From: Candidatus Babelota bacterium
GTDB taxonomy: Bacteria > Babelota > Babeliae > Babelales > Vermiphilaceae
Assembly: GCA_029262575.1 (NCBI GenBank)
Contig: JAJCZC010000016.1
Location: forward strand, 1 to 46,598
Direction of reading: 5' to 3'
DNA length: 46,598 nucleotides
The notes beneath the pieces were generated by a model. The model was not told the DNA's origin, made no database searches, and saw only the letters and a program-made list of their open reading frames with translations. Made by a program: the position numbers and the translations under genes. Each line of letters begins with the position of its first letter. Positions within the stretch are counted from its first letter, which is position 1. Of the stretch, positions 38,735 through 46,598 are shown piece by piece.

Positions 38735-40546
38735 ATGAAAAAAGAACGTTCAAATCTACGTAATATTGCTATTGTCGCCCATGTAGATCATGGAAAAACA
38801 ACTCTTGTTGATCAGTTGCTCAAGCAGTCTGGCACGCTCAAAACTCAAGATGTCGATAGAGATCGAGTGATGGACTCGAATGATCTTGAAAGAGAGCGTG
38901 GTATAACCATTTTGGCTAAAAACACTGGTTTGCAATATGGTGAATATGCGATTAATATCGTCGATACCCCAGGTCACGCCGATTTTGGTGGTGAAGTTGA
39001 ACGTACGCTCCAAATGGTCGAGGGTTTTCTTCTGTTGGTTGATGCCGCAGAAGGGGTTTTGCCTGGTACGCGTTTTGTGCTTCAAAAAGCATTACAATTG
39101 GGGCTTAAGCCATTAGTTATGATCAATAAAATTGATCGTAAAGATGCTGATATAGCAAACACTGAAGCTGCTATTGCCGATTTGTTCTTAGATTTAGCTG
39201 AATCAGAAGATCAGCTTGAATATCCAGTGTTATATGGCTCATCAAAATTAGGGTTTGTAACTGATAATCCAGATCAACATACTGATTCAATGAAGCTCTT
39301 ATTAGATACAATTATTGAAAAGGTGCCCGCTCCCACAGAATCATCAGAACATTTACAATTTTTAACAACAGCCTTAGACTACTCAGATTTTTTGGGCACA
39401 ATTGCTATTGGCCGTGTGTTTAATGGTTCAATGTCTGTTGGCGATCAAATTGTATTGTGTAAAGATGATACTGTTTCAAAACAGATGAAAATTACAAAAA
39501 TTATGAAATTTGTTGGACTTGATCGCGTTGAAACTGACACAGCATCATTTGGTGATATTATATGTGTTACTGGGTTTACAGAACCGGTAACTATTGGTAC
39601 GACTCTTTGTCGGCCAGAACATCCAAAATCATATCCATATGTTGCTATTGATGAACCAACATTGACCATGTTTCTTTCGGTGAATGATTCACCATTTGGT
39701 GGCAAAGAAGGTTCATTATTAACTTCACGTCAAATTAAAGATCGTCTTGAAAAAGAATTGTTGACCAATGTTGCGCTAAAGGTTGAACAAACTGAATCAG
39801 CAGAGGTGTTTAAAATTTCCGGCCGAGGCCAGCTTCACTTGGGTATTTTGATTGAAAATATGCGCCGTGAAGGCTTTGAGATGCAAGTTTCAGCACCAGA
39901 GGTGATTTATAAAACTATTGATGGTGTTAAGCATGAGCCAATGGAATTGTTGGTGATTGACGTGCCAGAAGAATATCAAGGTGTATTGATGGAAAAGCTT
40001 GGTCAGCGTAAAGCCGAGTTAACACATATGCATCCATATGATGATGGTCGTATTCGTCTTGAATATCAAGTGCCGTCGCGCGGCTTGATTGGCTTTAGGG
40101 GTCAGTTTTTGACCGACACTCGTGGAACAGGCATTGCAAACTATAGTTTTTCAGGATATAAACCATATAAAGGTGATATTCCAACACGTACTAAAGGTGC
40201 TTTGATTTCTATGGAGCTAGGAACCGTTACTGCTTATGCTCTTGATAACTTACAGCAACGTGGTGTTTTGTTTGTAAAGCCTCAAGATAAAGTTTACCAA
40301 GGTATGATCATTGGTGAGCATAGTCGTGACAATGATCTTGATGTTAATCCAGCTAAAGCTAAAAAATTAACCAATATGCGTGCATCTGGAACTGATGATT
40401 CGGCTAAGTTAGCACCACCAAAAATTATGGAACTTGAATATTGTATGGAATGGATTCGTCCAGATGAATTGATTGAGGTAACGCCAAAAAGTATTCGTCT
40501 ACGTAAAAAAGTGCTTCAGGCTAATATGCGAAAAAAGCAGAATTAG
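38735..40546 (+). CDS. typA: Ribosome-associated GTPase TypA/BipA
   Basis: TypA is a translational GTPase that binds 70S ribosomes, especially under cold or stress conditions, and aids large-subunit assembly. The 603-residue length is standard. The G-domain motifs are AHVDHGKTTLVDQLL (about 12-26), RGITI, DTPGHADFGGEVERTL and NKIDRKDADI. Domain III/V and the BipA-specific C-terminal domain follow (SGRGQLHLGILIENMRREGF, VPSRGLIGFRGQFLTDTRGT, MRASGTDDSAKLAPP). No clear ribosome binding site precedes the ATG. Confidence 0.97.
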   Translation: MKKERSNLRNIAIVAHVDHGKTTLVDQLLKQSGTLKTQDVDRDRVMDSNDLERERGITILAKNTGLQYGEYAINIVDTPGHADFGGEVERTLQMVEGFLLLVDAAEGVLPGTRFVLQKALQLGLKPLVMINKIDRKDADIANTEAAIADLFLDLAESEDQLEYPVLYGSSKLGFVTDNPDQHTDSMKLLLDTIIEKVPAPTESSEHLQFLTTALDYSDFLGTIAIGRVFNGSMSVGDQIVLCKDDTVSKQMKITKIMKFVGLDRVETDTASFGDIICVTGFTEPVTIGTTLCRPEHPKSYPYVAIDEPTLTMFLSVNDSPFGGKEGSLLTSRQIKDRLEKELLTNVALKVEQTESAEVFKISGRGQLHLGILIENMRREGFEMQVSAPEVIYKTIDGVKHEPMELLVIDVPEEYQGVLMEKLGQRKAELTHMHPYDDGRIRLEYQVPSRGLIGFRGQFLTDTRGTGIANYSFSGYKPYKGDIPTRTKGALISMELGTVTAYALDNLQQRGVLFVKPQDKVYQGMIIGEHSRDNDLDVNPAKAKKLTNMRASGTDDSAKLAPPKIMELEYCMEWIRPDELIEVTPKSIRLRKKVLQANMRKKQN

Positions 40547-40587
40547 TTCTATTTGTTAGCATAAAATCTAAATATAGGGGGATTGTT

Positions 40588-41010
40588 ATGTACGTTAAAT
40601 ATGTATTATCAATAGTTATGTTGAATTTAGGGACACAGCTATTTGCAGGTGAGCCAGGGACTTCCGCTTCACACGCAAAGGGAGTTGATTCATGGTCGCC
40701 TACAGGCATAGGTTGCTTGATGGTCAAAAGTAAAAGAATTGATCTTAAGAAATACTTGTTTGATGAGAAAAACAAGAAAGATGTTTCTAGGCAATCGAAA
40801 TGCAAAAAAAAAGGGGCTAGGCGATCGAGGGACAAAAAGAAGGAATTATCCAATAGGGCACGTGCGCCTAGGGGCTTGATGGTCAAAAGTAAAAAAATTG
40901 ACTTTAATGAATTTTTGTCTAATGAGGAAAATAAAGAAAATGTGCCTAAATGCAGCCTTAATTGTAGCAATTATTTAAATGGTGGTTGTGAGTTTCATAA
41001 CAAAAAGTAA
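40588..41010 (+). CDS. Small exported Lys-rich protein with an internal repeat
   Basis: A GGGGGATTGTT tract precedes the ATG. The 140-residue product has a signal peptide (VLSIVMLNLGTQLFAGE). A short linker leads to two copies of a motif about 53 residues apart, LMVKSKRIDLKKYLFDEKNK and LMVKSKKIDFNEFLSNEENK, separated by a very basic segment (RQSKCKKKGARRSRDKKKEL). The C-terminus is Cys-rich (CSLNCSNYLNGGCEFHNKK). No family is recognised. The repeats could be short binding motifs in a disordered exported protein. Confidence 0.65.
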   Translation: MYVKYVLSIVMLNLGTQLFAGEPGTSASHAKGVDSWSPTGIGCLMVKSKRIDLKKYLFDEKNKKDVSRQSKCKKKGARRSRDKKKELSNRARAPRGLMVKSKKIDFNEFLSNEENKENVPKCSLNCSNYLNGGCEFHNKK

Positions 41011-41040
41011 TACTTACTTTTTTTAATTTAAGACTTGATC

Positions 41041-41072
41041 TGCCGTACAATTTATTGTGCGGCATTTTGTTT
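41041..41072 (+). terminator. Rho-independent terminator
   Basis: A 10-bp stem with one G-U pair (TGCCGTACAA / TTGTGCGGCA) is followed by TTTTGTTT, 30 bp after the stop at 41010. Confidence 0.75.
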
Positions 41073-41162
41073 GGTATATTGGCTATTGTATTGACTTATT
41101 GCATGGCGTAATTAAACTTGTTCCATATTCTATTGTTAAAATTATTTTTTTTAGGATTAAGT

Positions 41163-41888
41163 ATGTATTACAATAAGGTTGCTCTCATCATCAGCTTGTT
41201 TTTGTCGGCGTATATTGTTAACGCTAGCAATCAAGAAATATCGATATTCATGGCAGAAACTATTAGCTCCACAGAATTTTCTAGTGATTGCAGTACTACA
41301 GAACCTAATATATCTAGCATTGATGCCTCAGATGATGATGTGCGAAAAAGTAAGTCTAGTAGTTTTTTCAACGTAGATGGTATAGAATCCTTTAGCTCTG
41401 ATGGCAATTCATTTATTAAGCCACGATCTATAAAAAAACCACCTAGAATAGTTAGACAAAAAGAAGTTCTGCCAAGTGGAGATCAAAAAAAGTTTAATTG
41501 TAGTAGTGACTTTTATAGAGAAATTACGAGATTGCGTGCGAAAAAAAAATATACGCTTGTATTTAGTAAGTTGAATGCCGTCAAGGCATATGCTGAGCAA
41601 GCAAAAGATTTTCCGCTTCTTGGAAAGGTATTGCTTCAGATAGGCATAACTCTTCAAGCTCAAGAGAAGTGCGTTGAAGCGCGTGCTTTATTTGCCGAAA
41701 TGGTGAAAATGCGGGCTATAAATAGCGGCACTAGAAGTAAAGCTCGTCTTTATTTTACTCAATATGATATTCAAGGCACATCATCAAGCACGACGACTCA
41801 AAGAGCATCAAGCAAAAAATTGATACAGCGCTCAGATGCTTATGGTGATTTGCGTGAATATCCAGGTTTTTGGCAAACACAATATTAA
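41163..41888 (+). CDS. Exported protein with a TPR-like helical region
   Basis: The ATG at 41163 (AGGATTAAGT before it) gives 241 residues with a signal peptide (KVALIISLFLSAYIVNAS). A Ser/Asp-rich disordered stretch (about 30-95) follows. Then comes a helical region at about 125-205 (YTLVFSKLNAVKAYAEQAKD, LGKVLLQIGITLQAQEKCVE, ARALFAEMVKMR) that looks like two TPR repeats. The end is Ser/Thr-rich with YPGFWQTQY. TPR domains bind other proteins; the partner is unknown. Its stop overlaps that of the convergent deaminase gene by 4 bp. Confidence 0.65.
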   Translation: MYYNKVALIISLFLSAYIVNASNQEISIFMAETISSTEFSSDCSTTEPNISSIDASDDDVRKSKSSSFFNVDGIESFSSDGNSFIKPRSIKKPPRIVRQKEVLPSGDQKKFNCSSDFYREITRLRAKKKYTLVFSKLNAVKAYAEQAKDFPLLGKVLLQIGITLQAQEKCVEARALFAEMVKMRAINSGTRSKARLYFTQYDIQGTSSSTTTQRASSKKLIQRSDAYGDLREYPGFWQTQY

Positions 41889-42886
41889 TGATATTGTAAC
41901 CATTTTTCTAACTTGTGAATCATTCGCTCTTTTTGTTCGAGTGAAGCAAAAGACGAATTTATTGAATTGCGCGCACATTGCACAAGTTGGTCGCGAGATA
42001 GATCCATTTTATGCGCCTCTGCATAATTTTCATTAATATATCCCCCAAAAAATGCTGGATCATCAGAATTAATTGAGATGTTTAGGTCCTCATTCATGAG
42101 TTGCAATATGGGGTAATTTTTTTTATTAAAGATATTAAGGCGCATGTTTGAAAGTGGGCAAACGGTAAGCGGTAAATAGGTTTTTTGCAAGTACGCAACG
42201 AGGTCTTTATCTTCAAGACATCGAACGCCGTGATCAATACGATCAACATGTAACAATTTAATTGCTTGCCAAATATAATCAGGCCCCACATCTTCACCTG
42301 CATGCGCGCACAGTTTATAGCCATGTTTTTTTGCTTGCGTAAAGAGACCAACAAACTTTGATGGTGGGTTATCCTTTTCATGTGATGCCAGGCCGATTGC
42401 AACTATGTCATCTTTAAAGGGCAAAGAAGCCTTGAGCACTTCTAGCGCATATTCTTCACTTAAGTTACGCAAAAAACAGAGTATTGGCATTGCACTGATG
42501 CCATATTTTTTGTACGCATCTTTTATGGCGTCAGTTATGCCCGTAATTATTGTTTCAAAAGTGATGCCCCATTGCATATATGTTTGCGCTTCAAAAAAGA
42601 ATTCGGCGTGCAGAACACGTTGCTTGGCGGCTTTTTTGAGATAGGCCAATGTGATGTCATAAAAGTCTTGTTCGGTTTGCACCACCTGTGCAACTTGATA
42701 ATAAACATCTAAGAATGAATCGAGGCTATCAAATTTTTGTAGGGCACTTTTTATGTTTTCAAGGGTGCTATAGGCTGTTTGAATATTGTTACGTTTTGCC
42801 AGTTTTAAAAAGAGGCGCGGCTCAAGTGTTCCTATTAAGTGAACATGCAGTTCGGCCTTGGGTAATGTGGCAATAAATGTGTTCAT
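41885..42886 (-). CDS. Adenosine/adenine deaminase
   Basis: The enzyme deaminates adenosine or adenine to inosine or hypoxanthine in purine salvage. The 333-residue product has the metal-binding HVHL motif (AELHVHLIGTLEP, residues 11-23), HAGEDVG (about 195), DRIDHGVRCLEDKDL, LTVCPLSNMRLN and NSDDPAFFGGYINENY (about 270). The SDDPA(Y/F)FGGY form and the GTLEP variant of GxLxP are typical of the adenine-deaminase (Aah1-type) branch rather than of E. coli Add, but the substrate cannot be fixed by sight. It is convergent with the TPR-like gene and divergent from truA. Confidence 0.9.
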   Translation of the reverse strand: MNTFIATLPKAELHVHLIGTLEPRLFLKLAKRNNIQTAYSTLENIKSALQKFDSLDSFLDVYYQVAQVVQTEQDFYDITLAYLKKAAKQRVLHAEFFFEAQTYMQWGITFETIITGITDAIKDAYKKYGISAMPILCFLRNLSEEYALEVLKASLPFKDDIVAIGLASHEKDNPPSKFVGLFTQAKKHGYKLCAHAGEDVGPDYIWQAIKLLHVDRIDHGVRCLEDKDLVAYLQKTYLPLTVCPLSNMRLNIFNKKNYPILQLMNEDLNISINSDDPAFFGGYINENYAEAHKMDLSRDQLVQCARNSINSSFASLEQKERMIHKLEKWLQYH

Positions 42887-42962
42887 ATAGCTCTTTGCGA
42901 TTTGAGTAATTTACGGTTATCATTAATGATATAATCAAATATCATTGAGTAAAGTAAAGCAT

Positions 42963-43703
42963 ATGTTCAAAATAGTGGTTGCCTATGAGGGTACTGATTT
43001 TAATGGTTGGCAAGTTCAGCCGAATGCCCCATCTATCACACAAGCCTTACAAAATGCATTTGCGCAGCACTTTGATCGCAAGATCAAGATTACTGGAGCT
43101 TCACGCACTGATGCTGGTGTGCATGCAATAGGTCAAATTGCAACATTTTCTACCGATCTTGATATTGACCATCAAAAATTACTTTCTGCTTGGAATGATG
43201 CGTTGCCGCCAACTATTGTTGTGCGCAGTCTTGAACAAGTTGCAGATGATTTTCATCCGATTTATGGGGTGGAAGAAAAGACATATTGGTATCATTTCTT
43301 TTTAAATCGACCATTGCCGTTTGTTGAGCGGTATGGTTGGTTTTTTCGTCGTAATCTGGATCTTGAAAAGTTGGAACAAGCTTTGCGCATTTTTGTGGGC
43401 ACACATGATTTTCGTTCATTTTGCACGGGGACCGATATGGGTGAAAATACGGTGCGAACCATTACACATATTTCGTTAGAGCGTTTTGAGCAATTTGGCG
43501 CATGGCGTATTGTTGTAAAAGGGCCCGGTTTTATGCGGCATATGATTCGCAGAGTTGTGGGGGCAGCCATGCAGATTGCATCAAAAGATGGAATTAATAT
43601 AGACTATTTAGCAGATGTTTTAGCACAAAAAAACCCGAGACAAACATTGGTGAATGCACCAGCAAAAGGGTTATGTTTATATAAAATTAAATATAAAACG
43701 TAA
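42963..43703 (+). CDS. truA: tRNA pseudouridine(38-40) synthase TruA
   Basis: TruA converts uridines 38-40 of the tRNA anticodon arm to pseudouridine. The 246-residue product has YEGTDFNGWQVQPN, the catalytic Asp in GASRTDAGVHAIGQ (about residue 50), AHxxxxxxxFxx-like HDFRSFCTGTDMG, and the final FMRHMIRRVVGAA. I chose the ATG at 42963, which gives the usual FKIVVAYEGTDF start; a TTG at 42945 would add six residues. The GNAT gene follows 11 bp downstream. Confidence 0.96.
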   Translation: MFKIVVAYEGTDFNGWQVQPNAPSITQALQNAFAQHFDRKIKITGASRTDAGVHAIGQIATFSTDLDIDHQKLLSAWNDALPPTIVVRSLEQVADDFHPIYGVEEKTYWYHFFLNRPLPFVERYGWFFRRNLDLEKLEQALRIFVGTHDFRSFCTGTDMGENTVRTITHISLERFEQFGAWRIVVKGPGFMRHMIRRVVGAAMQIASKDGINIDYLADVLAQKNPRQTLVNAPAKGLCLYKIKYKT

Positions 43704-43714
43704 AGGTAAAATAT

Positions 43715-44308
43715 ATGAATACAATGTATAATACGCAACGCAATTGGCTTTCAAGGGCGATAATGATTGGCAGCATGGTTGCTGTCGGCAGTGGAATAAG
43801 CTATTGGCATCTCAAAAAAGAGCCAGTTGATGCGAATAAGCCTTACGTTATTTATGAAGTTGGCGATGATGAGCGTGACATTAATGATATTTTGCAACTT
43901 TTTCAAGATGAACTTTATGCGTTAACAACTGCTGATTATGAAGATGTATATAACAAGCTTATGAGGCGTTCATATGATGTTCATGATCCATCAAAAGATG
44001 GGAGCATGCCATATTATATAATGCGAGAAAAAGGCACAGATAAGTTCATGGGGTTTGTGGCGATACATCGCCTTAATTTTATGAAAGGCAAAATTTTATT
44101 CTTAGCGGTCAAGCCGGAATTTAGAGGAAGGCGCTTGGCGGGTGATTTTGTTAAATTTGCTTTCAAGAAGTTCAAAGAGATGGGCATGAAAAAAGGAATG
44201 CTCACAACTCGTGTTGATAACAAATCAGCTCAAAGGGCATATGAACGAGAAGGGTTCAAGCAATATGCTGTGCATGATGGATTTGTATATTACGAAATAT
44301 ATGTTTAA
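43715..44308 (+). CDS. Membrane-anchored GNAT-family N-acetyltransferase
   Basis: The 197-residue product has an N-terminal hydrophobic segment (about 12-28, RAIMIGSMVAVGSGISYWHL) that should anchor it. A GNAT domain follows (about 70-197): FMGFVAIHRLNFMKGKILFL, VKPEFRGRRLAGDFVKFAFK with the R-G-x-x-x-A acetyl-CoA loop (about 136), then LTTRVDNKSAQRAYEREGFK. The acceptor is unknown. A ribosome binding site (AAAGGTAAAATAT) precedes it, 11 bp after truA, so co-transcription is likely. A repeat unit and a terminator follow. Confidence 0.85.
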   Translation: MNTMYNTQRNWLSRAIMIGSMVAVGSGISYWHLKKEPVDANKPYVIYEVGDDERDINDILQLFQDELYALTTADYEDVYNKLMRRSYDVHDPSKDGSMPYYIMREKGTDKFMGFVAIHRLNFMKGKILFLAVKPEFRGRRLAGDFVKFAFKKFKEMGMKKGMLTTRVDNKSAQRAYEREGFKQYAVHDGFVYYEIYV

Positions 44309-44320
44309 GAAATAAAAAAG

Positions 44321-44345
44321 AGCCCTTCGATAGGCTCAGAATAAA
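44321..44345. repeat. Dispersed repeat unit after the GNAT gene
   Basis: GAGCCCTTCGATAGGCTCAG has a 5-bp hairpin (GAGCC / GGCTC) around CTTCGATA, the same core as in the units near 6686, 7039 and 35790. Confidence 0.5.
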
Positions 44346-44371
44346 CTCAATTTTTTGATGATTTGATCAAG

Positions 44372-44406
44372 TTAAGAGCGTCCGGAAAGGACGCTCTTAA
44401 TTTTTT
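44372..44406. terminator. Terminator after the GNAT gene
   Basis: A perfect 12-bp stem (TTAAGAGCGTCC / GGACGCTCTTAA) with a 5-nt loop is followed by TTTTTT on the plus strand. Confidence 0.92.
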
Positions 44407-44425
44407 ATAAGAAAATAGAGATTGA

Positions 44426-44635
44426 TTACTCTTCTTCTTCTTCACCATTTTCTTCTGCTTCAAATTCGATGCCTTGATCAGCTGCAGCTTCTAACTGTGC
44501 TATAGCAAAAGTGATCAACTGGTTTGCAACTTCTGAAACAGTTGTTTCGTGTTCTTTTGCAGCTTCTTCAAGAACGGCTGCCAATTCTGCGTCGATTTCG
44601 ATTGCTACTGGTGCGAGTTTTTTTTCTTCGCTCAT
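44426..44635 (-). CDS. Small acidic protein, possibly ribbon-helix-helix-like
   Basis: The start has AAGGATGATTT before the ATG. The 69-residue product reads VAIEIDAELAAVLEEAAKEH, then TTVSEVANQLITFAIAQLEA, the beta-helix-helix pattern of CopG/ribbon-helix-helix DNA-binding proteins. It ends in a long Glu-rich tail (EAEENGEEEEE) that is unusual for a DNA-binding protein. It lies between the GNAT terminator and gpmI and has no evident partner gene. DNA binding is a guess from the fold pattern. Confidence 0.65.
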   Translation of the reverse strand: MSEEKKLAPVAIEIDAELAAVLEEAAKEHETTVSEVANQLITFAIAQLEAAADQGIEFEAEENGEEEEE

Positions 44636-44717
44636 AAATCATCCTTGGTATTATGGTTATATTATGTTGTCAGTATAGCATTTTTTTTAGCTTTGCGTAG
44701 CTGAAATTGTGTGTTTT

Positions 44718-46223
44718 TTAGCGATTTCCCATGGTTTCAGGTATAGGTAGTTGCATTAATTGCAAGATATAGGGTGCGATGTCGGCCAGGCTGTGTAATG
44801 GCAATTCTATTTTTTTGTGGTGCATGGCGCTATTGAGCACTATAAAGGGGACCTTGTTGGTTGTATGGGCGGTGTGTGGTTGATCGTGGGTTATGCTAAA
44901 CATCTGTTCAGCATTGCCATGATCAGCAGTGATTATGAGCGTCCCATCCATTTTTTTGATCACTTGCTCATAGAGGAGGCTCAATTGTGCATCTAGGCAT
45001 TCAACTGCTTTGATGGTGGCATTAAAATTGCCGGTATGTCCGACCATATCTGCATTTGCATAATTAATCAAATAAAAGTCTTGTGGGTCATTTTTGAGCG
45101 AATCAAGGACCTTTTGGGTGATTTTACGAGCAGCCATTTCGGGACGATCTGTATAGCTGCGGACCTTAATTGAAGGGATGAGGGTCCATGTTTCGGTGTT
45201 AAATGGTTGTTGGCGTCCAGAATTAAAAAAATAGGTTATATGAGCATACTTTTCCGTTTCGGCGATTGCATATGCGGTTTTATTGTGTTCGTGCAAGATA
45301 TCGGTCAAAATGTTGGTTGTTTTTGGTCTTTCGAAAAGGGTCGTGGTTTTTAATGTGTTTTGGTAGGAAAATGGGGTGATAAAAAAAGAAAAACCGATGT
45401 TTTTTTTATTGTCGAAGAACATCTTTGTGAGTTGACGCGCGCGATCAGGTCGAAAATTGAAAAATATAATGCCATCGCCAGGCTTGATGTGTGTATCTTT
45501 TTTGAGCAGAGTTGGTGGTATAAATTCATCAGTTATATCTTGGTTATACCAATGTGTGACAGCATTCTGCCAATCTGCAAAGCGTGGATTGCCAGGTTTT
45601 GTCAAAAGATAATAACTTTTTTGAGTGCGCTCAACATTGTTATCTCGATCCATGGCATAAAACCGACCGTGTAGTGAGGCAATATGCACATTGGGGAGAT
45701 CTTTTAGAAACGTTTCGATTTGCTGCAGATAATGTTGTGCCGATTGAGGTGGAGTATCGCGACCATCTAAGATAAGGTGCAAAAAAATAGATGAAATTTT
45801 TTCCTTTTGTGCACATCTAATGAGTGCATAGAGTAACTCCTGATGGCTGTGTACGCCTGCATCTGAAAGGAGGCCGAATATGTGCAGCCCTTTGCCCGTT
45901 TTGGCGAGTTTCTTCAAGTTATCATTGAGCTTTTTGTTTGAACAAAATTCATCTTTTTTGAGTGTTTCATGAATGATCGATACCGGTTGAGCAATGGTTT
46001 GGCCTGCGCCAATCGTTTGGTGGCCAACTTCGGAGTTACCAATAAATCCCTCCAATAGGCCAACATCCTTTCCAGAAGCATTTAAAAAGGTGTGCGGATA
46101 TTGAGCAAACCAAGCATCTAAGTGAGGGGTGTTAGCTTGGGATATGGCATTAAAGGTGGTATCGTTGGAGTGGCCAAAGCCGTCTAAAATAGCTAAAACA
46201 AAAGGTTTTTGCGTACTTTTCAT
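44718..46223 (-). CDS. gpmI: 2,3-bisphosphoglycerate-independent phosphoglycerate mutase
   Basis: The enzyme interconverts 3- and 2-phosphoglycerate in glycolysis using two Mn ions and a phosphoserine. The 501-residue product has VLAILDGFG (metal Asp14), the catalytic Ser in GNSEVGH (Ser64), SDAGVHSHQ, DGRDTPP, FRPDRARQL, NYANADMVGHTGN and TADHGNAEQM. All metal-ligand motifs are present and the length is normal. The start is preceded by AAGGAAAAAGAA. It implies that at least lower glycolysis is kept in this organism. Confidence 0.96.
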   Translation of the reverse strand: MKSTQKPFVLAILDGFGHSNDTTFNAISQANTPHLDAWFAQYPHTFLNASGKDVGLLEGFIGNSEVGHQTIGAGQTIAQPVSIIHETLKKDEFCSNKKLNDNLKKLAKTGKGLHIFGLLSDAGVHSHQELLYALIRCAQKEKISSIFLHLILDGRDTPPQSAQHYLQQIETFLKDLPNVHIASLHGRFYAMDRDNNVERTQKSYYLLTKPGNPRFADWQNAVTHWYNQDITDEFIPPTLLKKDTHIKPGDGIIFFNFRPDRARQLTKMFFDNKKNIGFSFFITPFSYQNTLKTTTLFERPKTTNILTDILHEHNKTAYAIAETEKYAHITYFFNSGRQQPFNTETWTLIPSIKVRSYTDRPEMAARKITQKVLDSLKNDPQDFYLINYANADMVGHTGNFNATIKAVECLDAQLSLLYEQVIKKMDGTLIITADHGNAEQMFSITHDQPHTAHTTNKVPFIVLNSAMHHKKIELPLHSLADIAPYILQLMQLPIPETMGNR

Positions 46224-46357
46224 TTCTTTTTCCTTTTTTATTCAGCATGTTCCCAAATCTGGAATGAAGTCAATGGGTGCTTTTTTTTGTAAAAAACCTT
46301 GTGTTTTAGGGGTTTTGTGGTGTATAATTATAATTGTAATATTTTGGTGTTTTTTAA

Positions 46358-46374
46358 TAGACCTTATGCGTAAT
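46358..46374. repeat. Possible insertion-sequence end
   Basis: The 17 bases are the exact reverse complement of 122-138. They lie 42 bp outside the stop codon of the transposase fragment, where the terminal inverted repeat of an insertion sequence would be expected. The other end lies outside the window, so this cannot be confirmed. Confidence 0.35.
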
Positions 46375-46416
46375 TAATTTTGCAAAAAACATAAGTTGTC
46401 CAATGCACAAAATTGA

Positions 46417-46598
46417 TTAAATAGCGACCATATTTCCCAGTTTAAAATTAAGCAAAGCGGCTACATTTCTAAATACTTGATTATATGATCGGATCGGCCC
46501 TCGATAAGTGTATTTGCAGATTTTGAATTTTTTCTGTCGCGACAAGACATTTTCAACAATAATACGACGCTTGCTATGCAGCGTGTTCAGTTCTTTCG
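46417..46598 (-). mobile_element. Transposase C-terminus of an IS5-like element (cut by the window edge)
   Basis: The last 59 codons are open to the window edge and read KELNTLHSKRRIIVENVLSR, then KKFKICKYTYRGPIRSYNQV and FRNVAALLNFKLGNMVAI before TAA. This is the conserved end of IS5/DDE_Tnp_4-type transposases, with the H-S-x-x-R-x-x-(V/I)-E motif holding the last catalytic Glu of the DDE triad. The start, the other two catalytic Asp and the far end of the element lie beyond the window. It is the only recognisable mobile-element gene here. Confidence 0.85.

Noticed and set aside
1-46598. tRNA, rRNA or CRISPR array
   Set aside because: I looked for tRNA T-loop signatures and regularly spaced repeats and saw none that fit. 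A covariance-model search would be needed to exclude a missed tRNA.

Overview
The window is AT-rich bacterial DNA. It mixes ordinary housekeeping genes (arfB, mutL, prmC, ftsY, rnhB, rpsF, rpsR, typA, an adenine/adenosine deaminase, truA, gpmI) with a large share of unrecognised genes whose products begin with a signal peptide. It also carries five ankyrin-repeat genes, two of them ending in a RING-type zinc domain, and a secreted Nudix protein with a eukaryote-type N-terminal domain. I recognise no tRNA, rRNA, CRISPR array or prophage. Reduced operons, pilus-like genes and exported eukaryote-like proteins suggest an intracellular or protist-associated bacterium. Candidatus Dependentiae (TM6, the Babela-like group) is the best guess. 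That assignment is inference from gene content, not from a marker-gene tree.

Layout. 0.1-9.1 kb: an outer-membrane-like protein, the rescue factor ArfB, a large exported protein, small conserved genes, a polytopic membrane protein, a GC-richer non-coding repeat island (6.6-7.1 kb) and mutL. 9.1-12 kb: two exported proteins and a PilM/PilN-like pair. 11.8-21.9 kb: a rearranged accessory region in which three ankyrin genes are each bracketed by direct repeats made from pieces of neighbouring genes (the prmC 3' end plus pilM 5' end; the prmC 5' end plus a promoter and signal-peptide start; the 3' end of an exported-protein gene). 22.5-23.8 kb: a RelE/ParE-like toxin-antitoxin pair and a degenerate HAD-like exported protein. 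23.8-29 kb: ftsY followed two bases later by an ankyrin-RING gene, a second ankyrin-RING gene, and an rnhB/HAS-barrel operon. 29-33 kb: a three-gene series of exported enzyme-like proteins (a 2-oxoglutarate/Fe(II) oxygenase-like protein, an unknown protein and the Nudix protein). 34-36 kb: an XRE-S24 regulator that lacks the catalytic serine, then rpsF-rpsR. 36-38.6 kb: tandem paralogous beta-propeller genes with duplicated promoters. 38.7-46.2 kb: typA, small exported proteins, the deaminase, truA, a GNAT acetyltransferase, a small acidic protein and gpmI. The right edge cuts an IS transposase gene.

How the genes may work together. The exported ankyrin, RING, Nudix, oxygenase and beta-propeller proteins look like a dispersed effector or envelope repertoire. 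Housekeeping genes sit between them, and several effector-like genes are joined directly to housekeeping genes (ftsY to ankyrin-RING, prmC/pilM to ankyrin). The repeat-bracketed ankyrin genes point to a recurring duplication or single-crossover route for gaining or diversifying such genes.
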